A stretch of 64,000 nt of DNA, taken from assembly GCA_944380845.1 (NCBI GenBank), contig CALWIU010000023.1:1-64000 (forward strand), read 5' to 3'. The position numbers and the translations under genes were made by a program. This document shows positions 34,628-43,726 of this stretch, one piece after another. The notes under the pieces were generated by a model, which did not search any database, was not told the DNA's origin, and was given only the letters and a program-made list of their open reading frames with translations. Source of the stretch: an uncultured Clostridia bacterium (GTDB taxonomy: Bacteria > Bacillota > Clostridia > Oscillospirales > Acutalibacteraceae). Each line of letters begins with the position of its first letter. Position 1 is the stretch's first letter.

Positions 34628-34936
34628 TTGTTTCAGAGACATAAAAAAAAGAAAGAAAATGTTCCGAGTGGAAAAATCCGCTCCATGCTGGTAAACGGCA
34701 ACGCCGTGCGATGCTTAAATGCCCGTATTTTCTATGACAGCGACGGTATTGGCCGTCTTGAAATTTTTACAAAAGAGCCGACAGAAGCATTTCATTACAA
34801 TGAATCTGATTTTGAATTCAATACGACCGATAATAAGCGGTTGGTGATTCACGCTTCATTTGACAGCGCAGCCAAAGAAGGTAAGCTGTATCATTATTTG
34901 TTTACTGTCCAGAAATATAATGAGTTTTTCGCTTGA
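34628..34936 (+). CDS. Conserved-looking hypothetical protein
   Basis: 102 aa from a TTG start with GGTGG seven bases upstream. Very basic N-terminus (RHKKKKEN) then a beta-rich small domain (RLEIFTKEPTEAF, LVIHASFD). I do not recognise the family. A single gene just upstream of the RNase P RNA promoter, on the same strand. Confidence 0.6.
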   Translation: MFQRHKKKKENVPSGKIRSMLVNGNAVRCLNARIFYDSDGIGRLEIFTKEPTEAFHYNESDFEFNTTDNKRLVIHASFDSAAKEGKLYHYLFTVQKYNEFFA

Positions 34937-34945
34937 TTCACATTC

Positions 34946-34974
34946 TTGACATCGGATGGGAAATAGAGTAAAAT
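34946..34974 (+). promoter_or_regulatory. rnpB promoter
   Basis: TTGACA (34946-34951), a 17-base spacer and TAAAAT (34969-34974). Transcription would begin at about 34981, the first base of the P1 stem. Confidence 0.85.
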
Positions 34975-34979
34975 AATTT

Positions 34980-35322
34980 TGCGAGTAAGTTGGGCAATCG
35001 CGTGACCTTGGTCATGAGGAAAGTCCGAGCTTCACAGAGCAGGATAACGGCTAACAGCCGCCGAGGGCGACCTTAGGGAAAGTGCAACAGAAAGAAACCG
35101 CCGCATTCTGCGGTAAGGATGGAAAGGCGAGGTAAGAGCTCACCGGAGCGCGGGAGATCGCGCTGCCATGTAAACCCTATCCGAAGCAACACCGACAGGG
35201 GTTGTTTGCTCGACGCTAACTCCGACGGGTGGCACGGCATTTTGCCGGAGCTTTTTGGCAACAAAAAGCAAAGATAGATGATTGCCTTCAATGACAGAAC
35301 TCGGCTTACAGATTTACTCGCA
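34980..35322 (+). ncRNA. rnpB: RNase P RNA, bacterial
   Basis: About 343 nt, catalytic RNA that trims the 5' leader of pre-tRNAs. Landmarks in order: GAGGAAAGTCCGAGC near 35016 (P4/CR-I region), CGAGGGCGACC, AGGGAAAGTGCAACAGAAAG, ATGTAAACCC near 35169, and the 3' CAGAACTCGGCTTA near 35295 that closes P4. The P1 helix GCGAGTAA (34981-34988) pairs with TTACTCGC (35314-35321), which fixes both ends. A perfect sigma-A minus-35 lies upstream and a terminator hairpin starts 12 bases downstream. Confidence 0.96.
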
Positions 35323-35333
35323 CGCTTTTTTGG

Positions 35334-35365
35334 TCACCTCATACGATGGTATTGAGGTGATTTTT
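35334..35365 (+). terminator. rnpB terminator overlapping the next gene's ribosome binding site
   Basis: TCACCTCA (35334-35341) pairs with TGAGGTGA (35353-35360), extended by TAC/GTA with one bulged T, and five T follow (35361-35365). The 3' arm contains GAGGTG, the ribosome binding site of the GTG start at 35366. Confidence 0.75.
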
Positions 35366-35701
35366 GTGTTTGAAGGACTTCTTTTTGCAATGGCAATTTT
35401 CGCAATGACTGTCGGCTTAATCAGCATCATTCTTTTTTGCATCCTGAAACTGATCTCGCCAAAGGAAAAAGAAAAATATTATGTTTTGCTTCCACTGCGT
35501 GAAAACGGCGACCCGTCTGCCGTGATCAGCGCAGCGCTTGAAAAAAGAAATCTTCTTGGCGAAACTGCTTATTGTGAAATTGTAGCTGTCGATTGTGATT
35601 TATCAAAGGAAACGCGTTGTTTCCTTAACAATTTATACGGAAAAAACCAGATGTTTTCCATATCCGATCCGTCAGAAGTTTTAACACGGTTACCATTTTA
35701 G
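35366..35701 (+). CDS. Small membrane-anchored protein, function unknown
   Basis: 111 aa from GTG 35366, supported by GAGGTG six bases upstream. A longer reading from 35282 would lie inside the RNase P RNA and is rejected. One N-terminal membrane segment (about residues 5-30) is followed by a cytosolic domain (KYYVLLPLRENGDPSAVISAALEKR) of unknown fold. It lies between rnpB and addB and ends 25 bases before addB, so it is probably co-transcribed with addBA. Confidence 0.65.
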   Translation: MFEGLLFAMAIFAMTVGLISIILFCILKLISPKEKEKYYVLLPLRENGDPSAVISAALEKRNLLGETAYCEIVAVDCDLSKETRCFLNNLYGKNQMFSISDPSEVLTRLPF

Positions 35702-35726
35702 TTTGTCTAACAGGGAAGTGATCCTT

Positions 35727-38700
35727 TTGCTTTATCCGATTATCGGAAGATCATGCAGCGGTAAAAGCACGAAAATTTATGAACTGCTTCATCAGGAGGC
35801 TGCAAGCGGTCATTCCTGTGTTCTGATTGTACCGGAACAATTTTCATATGAAGCTGAAAAACAAGTGCTTTTGCACTCCGACCCCCAAAGCGCCCAGAAT
35901 ATTCAGGTCTATAGCTTTCGTTTTTTGGCTACTCGCATGATCGACCGATATTGCCCGCAGCACCTGCCATTTATCAGTTCGCGTGGAAAGACGCTGTTAA
36001 TGGGACTTGCCATTGATGACTTGTGGGATCGGTTAGAAGTTTACGGCAAAGTTAGCAATCGACAGCACTTCGCGTCCGAGTTATTGGGCATGGACAGCGA
36101 GCTGAAGCAGGCAGGAATTGCCCCGAATCAGCTTTTTACAATTGCCGATTCCATGGATCAAAAAAAGGCGCTGACTTCTAAAATACGCGACATCGGGCTG
36201 CTGTTGTCTACATATAATGCCTATTTACAGCAGCGATTCAGCGACAGTGATTCGTCCCTGCTCATGTTGTCTCAGATTCTCCGTGAATCGTCCGTATTTC
36301 AGGATACGGTCCTGGCGGTGGACGGATTCAGCGGGTTCACAGCAGATGAATTATCCGTGCTTTGCGAGTTGCTGAAGCAGGCACAGAAAACATATATTAC
36401 CTTTTGCCTTGATGAGGAAAACGCGCCCGGCGGACAAGTCTTTGCCCTTCCTCGAAAAAGTTTTCGTGAAGTAAGAAGGATCTGTGATCAAAACAACATT
36501 CCGGTATCGCCATTACTGCGGCTTCAAGAGCAATATTATTCATCTGAGCTTCTGTGCCAATGCGAAAAGGGGCTTTTTGACCTGTCTGCCGGCGAGTCAC
36601 ACCTTGCAGGTGACGGCGTTCTGATCTGTCGCTGCGATACCGTTTACGAGGAATGTGAATGGGCAGCCGCCATGGCAAAACAGTTGGTTCAGCAAAAGGG
36701 ATACCGCTACCGCGATATTGCTGTAATCGAAGGAACAGGCGCTTCGTACGCTCCGTCGATTGCTTCTGCTTTTCGGCGTTTTGATCTCCCTGTTTATCTG
36801 GATCAGGATCGATCCATTACAAGCTGCCCGGTCATTATCTTTTTGCTTGGGTTCATAGAATGCGCATTTGTCAAGGTCTCAACCGCTGCGATTCTCCGTA
36901 TGCTGAAAAGCGGCATGTCAGCCTTTCCGCAGGATGCGATCAATCAATTGGATAACTATCTTTTAATGTACGATATTGACGGAAAAGAATGGCAGGAGCC
37001 CTGGCAGTATCATCCCAAAGGATTGGGAAGAGAAATGTCGCCGGAAGCACAAAAGCAGTTAGATCAGTTAAATGCCATGCGTGCAAAAATTATAGATGAG
37101 ATTGCGCGTTTTCGAAAGGAAAACGACGGAAACACCATCGGTCAAATCACAAAAAATATTTATGAATTATCATCCAAACTGAAATTGCAGGACAAGCTGA
37201 AGGCTTTTTCCGATGATTTGATAAAAGAAGGACGCCTGGATCAGTCAAAAACCGTTTTGTCTTCGTGGAACGAATGGATTGAATGTTTGTCCGACCTGTT
37301 TGATGCCGCCGGGGAAAGAACCATACGGCTGGAACGCTATTTTGATTTTCTGTATGAGTTAACAATTTCTTCGCATGCGGGCGTTGCGCCGGTTTTGATC
37401 GATGCTGTGACCATCGGATCAATCGATAGAATTCGTGTATCAAATAAAAAAGCAGTTATTATTGTCGGTGTTAATGATGGCGTGATTCCTTTTTCGGCGT
37501 CGTTGAGCGGTCTTTTCAGCGTTGAAGATCGTCGTGAAATAGCCGCAGCCGGAACAGAGCTTCCGAACAATCTGCTGTTTCTTGCCGACAAGGAAAGATA
37601 TGTCGTATACAAAGCCTTTTCTTACGCAACGGATCATCTCTTTGTCACCTATTCATCAATGGGCACGGATGGATCGCTGCTGCATCCGTCTGAAATCATT
37701 CTTGCCTTTCAGCGGCTGCTTTCAGAAGACTGTTTTACGACTTTTACAGCCTTGTCGCCGAACCTGCGAATTGCCGGCAGAGAGAGTGCGTTTCGCTATC
37801 TGGCTTCTCATTTTTTATCAGAATCCCCAATGATTTCTGCGTTGACCGAATATTTTCAACATCATGGAGAAGAAAAACGGATAGATGCCTTAAATCGGCT
37901 TTCTGCTAAAACCTTTCCGTTCTTTCGCAGGAAAGAATATGCCCGACAGCTTTATGGTGATTCGCTGTACTTTTCGCCATCTCGTCTTGAGACTTACTAT
38001 AAATGCCCATTCCAGTATTTTTGCAAGTATGGCTTGCGTGCCGAACCAAGAAAAGTTGCTGGTTTGTCTGCCGATCAAAACGGTCTCGCTGTCCATTATG
38101 TTTTGCAGCAGGTGTTTGATCAATTGGGGAGCGACGGTCTTGCGGCTTCTCATCATGAGCAGAGAAAAATACTTGTAAGGCAAGTGCTTGAAGAATATAT
38201 TCAAAAATTTTTACCCGGCATATCTGAAAAAAGCAGTAGAATGAATTATATCCTCCACTCTTTTGAGGAAAGCATTCTGATTATTTTGAATCGGCTTTCT
38301 GATGAATTTGCCAATTCTTCTTTTGTTGTTTGCGATACAGAGTTGAAACTGAATGACTCCGCAAACGGCATTGCTCCTTATACTGTTCATGACCATACAG
38401 GCGGTACCGTTCACATTAACGGGACTGTTGACCGAGTCGATATGTTTGAACAGGGAAAGATTGGATATGTCCGTGTCGTAGATTACAAAACCGGCGGAAA
38501 AACATTTCAGCTTAAGGATGTGTTTGCCGGGTTAAATATGCAAATGCTGATTTATTTGATGTGCCTTTGGAAAAACGGGGAAAACAGATACCACAAAAAA
38601 ATTCTGCCCGCCGGCGTCCTATATGTACCCGCACATATTGGCGATCTGGATCTCTCGCGAGATGCAACCGAAAAGGATATCGAGAAACAGAATCTGAAAA

Positions 38701-39077
38701 ACGCGCAAATGAGCGGTCTTTTGTTGAATGATCCCCTGGTTCTCCAGGCAATGGGCGCGCAAAATGAACGAAATTATTTGCCGATCAAGAAGGATAAAGA
38801 GGGAAATTACACCGGTCAAATCATGACCTTGCAGGAATTTGAACGCCTGCGCTTCCTGATAAACGAAAATATCGCCAATATGAGCGACGGCATTCGAGCC
38901 GGGCGCATTGAACCCGTTCCATACCACGCAAAAAACAGTACGGATGCCTGTCAATATTGCGACTACAGAAATATTTGCCTTCGTGAAGAAGAAGATCCGG
39001 TGCGGACGCTGACTGATGAGGAAATTCAATCGATACAAAGCAGGTTAGAAGAACAGGAGGGAACACATGAGCAGTAA
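35727..39077 (+). CDS. addB: ATP-dependent helicase/nuclease subunit AddB (RexB)
   Basis: 1116 aa. With AddA it resects double-strand DNA ends and recognises Chi to start homologous recombination. The Walker A motif GRSCSGKST is at residues 7-15. The C-terminal nuclease has DYKTGG, and the iron-sulfur cluster Cys are in YKCPFQYFCKYG and CQYCDYRNIC, so the nuclease looks intact. TTG 35727 is chosen over TTG 35703 because GGGAAG sits nine bases before it. The stop overlaps the addA start by 11 bases. Confidence 0.95.
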   Translation: MLYPIIGRSCSGKSTKIYELLHQEAASGHSCVLIVPEQFSYEAEKQVLLHSDPQSAQNIQVYSFRFLATRMIDRYCPQHLPFISSRGKTLLMGLAIDDLWDRLEVYGKVSNRQHFASELLGMDSELKQAGIAPNQLFTIADSMDQKKALTSKIRDIGLLLSTYNAYLQQRFSDSDSSLLMLSQILRESSVFQDTVLAVDGFSGFTADELSVLCELLKQAQKTYITFCLDEENAPGGQVFALPRKSFREVRRICDQNNIPVSPLLRLQEQYYSSELLCQCEKGLFDLSAGESHLAGDGVLICRCDTVYEECEWAAAMAKQLVQQKGYRYRDIAVIEGTGASYAPSIASAFRRFDLPVYLDQDRSITSCPVIIFLLGFIECAFVKVSTAAILRMLKSGMSAFPQDAINQLDNYLLMYDIDGKEWQEPWQYHPKGLGREMSPEAQKQLDQLNAMRAKIIDEIARFRKENDGNTIGQITKNIYELSSKLKLQDKLKAFSDDLIKEGRLDQSKTVLSSWNEWIECLSDLFDAAGERTIRLERYFDFLYELTISSHAGVAPVLIDAVTIGSIDRIRVSNKKAVIIVGVNDGVIPFSASLSGLFSVEDRREIAAAGTELPNNLLFLADKERYVVYKAFSYATDHLFVTYSSMGTDGSLLHPSEIILAFQRLLSEDCFTTFTALSPNLRIAGRESAFRYLASHFLSESPMISALTEYFQHHGEEKRIDALNRLSAKTFPFFRRKEYARQLYGDSLYFSPSRLETYYKCPFQYFCKYGLRAEPRKVAGLSADQNGLAVHYVLQQVFDQLGSDGLAASHHEQRKILVRQVLEEYIQKFLPGISEKSSRMNYILHSFEESILIILNRLSDEFANSSFVVCDTELKLNDSANGIAPYTVHDHTGGTVHINGTVDRVDMFEQGKIGYVRVVDYKTGGKTFQLKDVFAGLNMQMLIYLMCLWKNGENRYHKKILPAGVLYVPAHIGDLDLSRDATEKDIEKQNLKNAQMSGLLLNDPLVLQAMGAQNERNYLPIKKDKEGNYTGQIMTLQEFERLRFLINENIANMSDGIRAGRIEPVPYHAKNSTDACQYCDYRNICLREEEDPVRTLTDEEIQSIQSRLEEQEGTHEQ

Positions 39078-42000
39078 GATCCAGTGGACTGCCGAGCAGG
39101 ACGCGGCAATTAACCTATCCGGAGGCTCCATTACGGTTTCTGCGGCAGCCGGTTCCGGAAAAACAGCTGTGCTTGTACAGCGTGTTCTTCGGCTTTTGAG
39201 CGATGAAAAAACGCCGGTTCCGCCTGAGCGCTTGCTGATCGTAACATTTACGCGCGCGGCGGCATCGGAAATGAAGATAAAAATTAAAACCGCTCTTCGC
39301 GAATTGGCAAAAGAAAATAAAGCTGCACAAGCGGCGTTACTGAACTTGGATCAGGCGCAAATTTCTACCATGGACTCTTTTTGCGCAAAACTGATCAGAG
39401 ATAATTTTGAATTGGCGGGTGTTTCTCCGGATTTTCGGATGCTCGATGGTCCGGAAAACGAAAGTCTGTGCGATACCGCTATGGATCGCGCGCTTGAGCT
39501 GTCTTATCTGGAAGATCAAAATTTCCATGCGACGGCTGATTACTTTTTGCGTGACCGTGATGACAGAGCGCTTGTGAACGCAATTCGTTCTCTATATGAT
39601 TATGCGGAATCATATCCCAATCCGTCATTATGGCTTCAATCGGTTCTGGCGTCATTCCAATCGGACGCGGATCCCTTTCAAACCCGCTGGGGCAATTATT
39701 TGCTCCGATTTTTATCTGATTCCTTTGACTACCTGTCTGAAATGCTGTCGCGAGCCATTGAAATAGCTGAATCGTCTGATTTTGTCGCACAGCAATATGC
39801 GCCGGCTCTGTATGCAGATCTGAATCGTTTTGAAGAAATTCGTTATCTTTTAAAAAATCGGAATGACTGGGACACCGTGAGAGAAAAAATCACGGCGGCA
39901 AAAAAACTGACTGCTCTGCGTGCAAAACCCGGGATCAATAATTTTTCGCAGGCCATTGCCGTAAAAAACATTCGCAGCGACATCAAAAAGACGATTGAAT
40001 CCTGTGCAAAAGCCCTTTGCTGTTCGTCAGCAGAGTTTCAGGAAGATATGGCTGTTCAACTGCCGATCCTGTCTTCTTTAATCGGCGCTGTAACGAGGTA
40101 TTCTGAAATTTTGCTTGATTTAAAAAAGCAGCGCAATAAATATTATTTCAGTGATATCCTTCATTTTTCCATTTCGCTTCTGACTCTTCCTGACGGTACG
40201 CCAACAGCTCTGGCGCAAAAGATGTCGTCATTTTATGAGGAAGTTTTGATTGATGAATACCAGGATACGACAAGGGCGCAAGATGCGTTGTTTTCGGCTG
40301 TTTCAGATCAGGGAAATAAACTGTTTGTCGTCGGTGATGTCAAGCAAAGCATATACGGATTTCGTCTGGCAACTCCTGAGATTTTTTTGGAAAAATGTGA
40401 CAGATCTTTTCCATACGAAAAAAATACCTTCCCGGCTAAAATCATATTGGGTAAAAATTTCAGAAGCCGCGCCGGGATCTTGGATTTTGTTAATTATGTT
40501 TTTTCGCGCATCATGACACGGCAAACGGGCGACATTGATTATAAGGAAGACCAATATTTATATTATGGCGGGTCAGATGCCGGGGCCATGAGCGATGTCG
40601 ATATTTTACTTGGCGAAAACGAAAGTGATCCGCTGACTTGTGAATTCCGTCACATTGCGGAATATATCAATGAAAAAATCTATAGCCGCCAAACCATTCC
40701 ATACAAAGGTGAAACAAGAGAAATTCAATACTCTGATTTTTGTATTCTGCTGCGCTCAGTAAAAGATACAGCTGAAAAAGCGGCGAAAATCTTATATGAT
40801 GCCGGGATTCCGGTTATTTATGAAAAGCAGCTGGATACCTTCTCGGCGCCGGAAATTATGATGTTCTTTTCACTTTTGACTGCGATTGATAATCCGCTGT
40901 GCGATGTCGAACTAATCGCTGTAATGACCTCGCCGATCTTTGGATTTATTCCGGACGAACTGGCGCAGTTGCGTTCCTGTTCTCAAGGGCCGTTTTACCA
41001 GTGCGTTGTGGAAGCAGCGCAAAAAGGAAATCAGGAACTTGCTGAGAAATGCAACGATTTCCTGCTGAAAATGAAAACCTATCGTGATGTTTCGCAAAGC
41101 GGGACCATGGCTGATTTTATGCGCTTTTTGCTCGAAGAAACCGGCTTTGCTTCCATGATTGCTGCCATGCCGAACGGGGCGGCTCGTTTTGATAATCTCA
41201 ACAGTTTTATCCAATATGCAGAAATGTACGATCAGGGAAATGCAATCGGTTTCCCCGGCTTTCTGCGATATCTTGAACACATTCGCAGCACAAAAAGCGA
41301 GCAATCATATACACAGTCTTACGGCAATGTAGGTAATGCTGTTCAGATTTTAAGTATCCACAAATCAAAGGGACTTGAGTATCCCTTTGTCATTCTCGCG
41401 AATACAACAAAAAAATTTAATGCTATCGACAAATACGGTTTCGTTCTGACTGACGCTGATTTCGGCATCTGTTTCAAAAGACAGGATCGAAATTCCTTTA
41501 AGCGCTATGAAACATTGCCTTATATTACCGCGCAATTGGCAAAGCAAAAACAAATCATTTCCGAAGAAATGCGGATTCTCTATGTTGCGCTGACACGCGC
41601 ATCCTATCGATTGATTGTTTCAGGGTGCACAAAAAAGTTGGAGTCTTCTCTGAAGAGCATCGGCGCAAGACTTCCAGCCGCGGGCAACCCAAGCATTTTT
41701 GCGATTTCACAGTGTTCGTCTAATATGGAATTTTTGTTGACTGCACTTCTTGCGCATCCTGACCTTCGGCAGTTGCGGGAAATGGCAGCCTGTGAAACGG
41801 AAGAACAGCCAAGCGCGTGTCATATTGGCCTGTTTCTGTATCATGATGATGAGAGCTGCCAGCAGACCGTACCGGCAGACGCTATCCCTGCGCAGCAAGA
41901 AAAACAGGCGGGCAGCATTGATCCAAAAACATATGAAACCGTTACAGAGCAAATTGAATTTCAATATCCGTACTCCTATTTGCAAAACATCCCTGCCAAA

Positions 42001-42603
42001 CTGACCGCAACCGAATACTCGGAGCAAAACACGAAAGACTTTTCGCAAACCATCTTTCCGGCTCCTTCTTTTGCCAAAACACAAAGCCTTGGCGGCGTCA
42101 GCAGGGGGGTTGCCTACCACAAATTTTTACAGCACTGCGATTTTGCGGCGGCAAAACAAAATATAGCCGCAGAAATCGACCGTCTGGTCGGATTAAATCT
42201 TCTATCCGAAAACGAAGCCGGACTATTGTCGGTTCAACTGCTGGGTGCTTTCTTTTCGTCAGATGTATGCACGGATATTCTACAGGCAGATCAAGTATAC
42301 CGTGAGTTTCCGTTTCGATTCTTACTGCCGGCAGATGAATTATACGCTGTCCCTTCAAAAGAACCGGTTCTGATTCAAGGTGTCATCGATTTGGTGTATA
42401 TCCATGACGGGAAAGCATTTGTTATTGATTATAAAACAGACGCAAACGCCGATGATGCTGCGCTTGCAGAAAAATACCAGCCGCAGCTGAAAATTTACCA
42501 AAAAGCAATGGAAAAGATTTTGCGTATTCCTGTAAGTCAAACGATCCTTTTTTCCCTTAGCGCTGGTAAAAAAATAATCTTGCATACAGATGCTGCTTCC
42601 TAA
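39067..42603 (+). CDS. addA: ATP-dependent helicase/nuclease subunit AddA (RexA)
   Basis: 1178 aa, UvrD-family helicase with a C-terminal RecB-like nuclease. The Q motif and Walker A (AAAGSGKTAVL, Lys32) are at the N-terminus. The Walker B region IDEYQDT, then GDVKQSIYGFR and LSIHKSKGLEYPF, are standard helicase motifs. The nuclease end has VIDYKTDANAD. Length is typical. It is translated from ATG 39067 with GGAGG upstream inside addB, so the two subunits are made together. Confidence 0.96.
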   Translation: MSSKIQWTAEQDAAINLSGGSITVSAAAGSGKTAVLVQRVLRLLSDEKTPVPPERLLIVTFTRAAASEMKIKIKTALRELAKENKAAQAALLNLDQAQISTMDSFCAKLIRDNFELAGVSPDFRMLDGPENESLCDTAMDRALELSYLEDQNFHATADYFLRDRDDRALVNAIRSLYDYAESYPNPSLWLQSVLASFQSDADPFQTRWGNYLLRFLSDSFDYLSEMLSRAIEIAESSDFVAQQYAPALYADLNRFEEIRYLLKNRNDWDTVREKITAAKKLTALRAKPGINNFSQAIAVKNIRSDIKKTIESCAKALCCSSAEFQEDMAVQLPILSSLIGAVTRYSEILLDLKKQRNKYYFSDILHFSISLLTLPDGTPTALAQKMSSFYEEVLIDEYQDTTRAQDALFSAVSDQGNKLFVVGDVKQSIYGFRLATPEIFLEKCDRSFPYEKNTFPAKIILGKNFRSRAGILDFVNYVFSRIMTRQTGDIDYKEDQYLYYGGSDAGAMSDVDILLGENESDPLTCEFRHIAEYINEKIYSRQTIPYKGETREIQYSDFCILLRSVKDTAEKAAKILYDAGIPVIYEKQLDTFSAPEIMMFFSLLTAIDNPLCDVELIAVMTSPIFGFIPDELAQLRSCSQGPFYQCVVEAAQKGNQELAEKCNDFLLKMKTYRDVSQSGTMADFMRFLLEETGFASMIAAMPNGAARFDNLNSFIQYAEMYDQGNAIGFPGFLRYLEHIRSTKSEQSYTQSYGNVGNAVQILSIHKSKGLEYPFVILANTTKKFNAIDKYGFVLTDADFGICFKRQDRNSFKRYETLPYITAQLAKQKQIISEEMRILYVALTRASYRLIVSGCTKKLESSLKSIGARLPAAGNPSIFAISQCSSNMEFLLTALLAHPDLRQLREMAACETEEQPSACHIGLFLYHDDESCQQTVPADAIPAQQEKQAGSIDPKTYETVTEQIEFQYPYSYLQNIPAKLTATEYSEQNTKDFSQTIFPAPSFAKTQSLGGVSRGVAYHKFLQHCDFAAAKQNIAAEIDRLVGLNLLSENEAGLLSVQLLGAFFSSDVCTDILQADQVYREFPFRFLLPADELYAVPSKEPVLIQGVIDLVYIHDGKAFVIDYKTDANADDAALAEKYQPQLKIYQKAMEKILRIPVSQTILFSLSAGKKIILHTDAAS

Positions 42604-42727
42604 ACGGATTCCATTCTTTTTCCACGAAAAAATACGAAAAATTTTTACAAAAAGACTGGCATTTCCCCTGACAGTGTGGTAAAATTTCTTTAGAAAGAAA
42701 AAGTGTAGTCTGAAAGAGGTGAAAAAA

Positions 42728-42931
42728 ATGAAAGAAGGAATTCATCCCGAATACAAGCAGACGGAAATCAGATGCGCTTGCGGCGAGGTTATTAAAACCG
42801 GTTCCACGAAAGAGAATCTTCGTGTTGATATCTGCTCGAAATGTCATCCGTTCTTCACCGGCAAACAGAAGCTGGTAGATACCGGTGGTCGTGTTGACAG
42901 ATTTAAAAAGCGTTATAATTTGGATAAATAA
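42728..42931 (+). CDS. rpmE: 50S ribosomal protein L31, zinc-binding form
   Basis: 67 aa. It has the zinc-binding Cys set (CACG and CSKCHPF), so it is the Cys-containing L31 type, not the zinc-free paralogue. The C-terminus [12 protein letters not shown] is the typical ending. ATG 42728 follows AGGTG; a GTG at 42719 is part of the site. A terminator follows the gene. Confidence 0.95.
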   Translation: MKEGIHPEYKQTEIRCACGEVIKTGSTKENLRVDICSKCHPFFTGKQKLVDTGGRVDRFKKRYNLDK

Positions 42932-42973
42932 TTTGATTCCACGATTTATGTTTGTCTTATAACGAAATCATAC

Positions 42974-43023
42974 AAGGTGACTTTTTTACCATCGTCGGTC
43001 AAAAAGCCACCTTAGATTTTTTT
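42974..43023 (+). terminator. Terminator after rpmE
   Basis: A 13-bp stem with one mismatch (42974-42986 with 43001-43013, AAGGTGACTTTTT and AAAAAGCCACCTT) is followed by AGATTTTTTT. Confidence 0.8.
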
Positions 43024-43036
43024 GGGCGGTGCTTTT

Positions 43037-43672
43037 ATGTCAACCTACCAAACGATTGCCTCCACAAACGAAGCATCCATTGAGGTCAAACGCTCTCGTT
43101 TCATTGCTGTCGCTACGCCTGTATCGTCGCGGGAAGAAGCTGAAAAATTTTTGGAAACTGTACGCCGAACCCATTATAATGCAAAGCACCATGTTTACGC
43201 ATTTCAGCTGCGTAAGGATAATCTATTAAAATACTCTGATGATGGCGAACCATCCGGAACAGCAGGAAAGCCGATAGCAGAAATTCTTCGCCGTCGCGGT
43301 TTAACAGATATTATGATCGTAGTTACCCGTTACTTCGGCGGTATTCTTCTCGGAACAGGCGGTCTGGCACATGCCTATTCTGACGCGGCGCAGCTTGTTC
43401 TCAGTAACACGCCCGTTATTACCATGATGGAAGTCACCCGAATGCAGTGCCGCTGTGATTATTCACTTTATGGCCGTTTGCCTTCTTTGATCGCATCCTT
43501 TGGCGGAGAAATTGAAACGACTGATTTTGCGGATTGTGTTTTGTTGTCCTTTATAATCCCAACGGAAAACAGCAGGGGCTTTCAAATAGCGCTGCGAGAA
43601 CTTTCTTTTGGAAAAACAGAAGCCATTGCAATCGAAACCGCGTATATTCAGCAAAAAAAGACAAACCTTTAA
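43037..43672 (+). CDS. YigZ/IMPACT family protein
   Basis: 211 aa, two domains. The N-terminal UPF0029/Impact domain has SRFIAVATPVSSREEAEKFL, HHVYAFQLR, SDDGEPSGTAGKP and VVTRYFGGILLGTGGLAHAYS, which are the family hallmarks. The C-terminal domain is a ferredoxin-like, EF-G domain IV-type fold (DUF1949). The biochemical role is unclear; eukaryotic IMPACT acts in translation control. The ATG 43037 site GGGCGGTG directly follows the rpmE terminator T-run. Confidence 0.93.
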   Translation: MSTYQTIASTNEASIEVKRSRFIAVATPVSSREEAEKFLETVRRTHYNAKHHVYAFQLRKDNLLKYSDDGEPSGTAGKPIAEILRRRGLTDIMIVVTRYFGGILLGTGGLAHAYSDAAQLVLSNTPVITMMEVTRMQCRCDYSLYGRLPSLIASFGGEIETTDFADCVLLSFIIPTENSRGFQIALRELSFGKTEAIAIETAYIQQKKTNL

Positions 43673-43726
43673 AATTTCACAGAGGTTTGTTCAAGGATAA
43701 CTCGTATAATTTTACGAGGTGATAAA

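Noticed and set aside
35282..35365. Upstream extension of the 111-aa membrane protein
   Set aside because: It would lie inside the 3' part of the RNase P RNA and its terminator.
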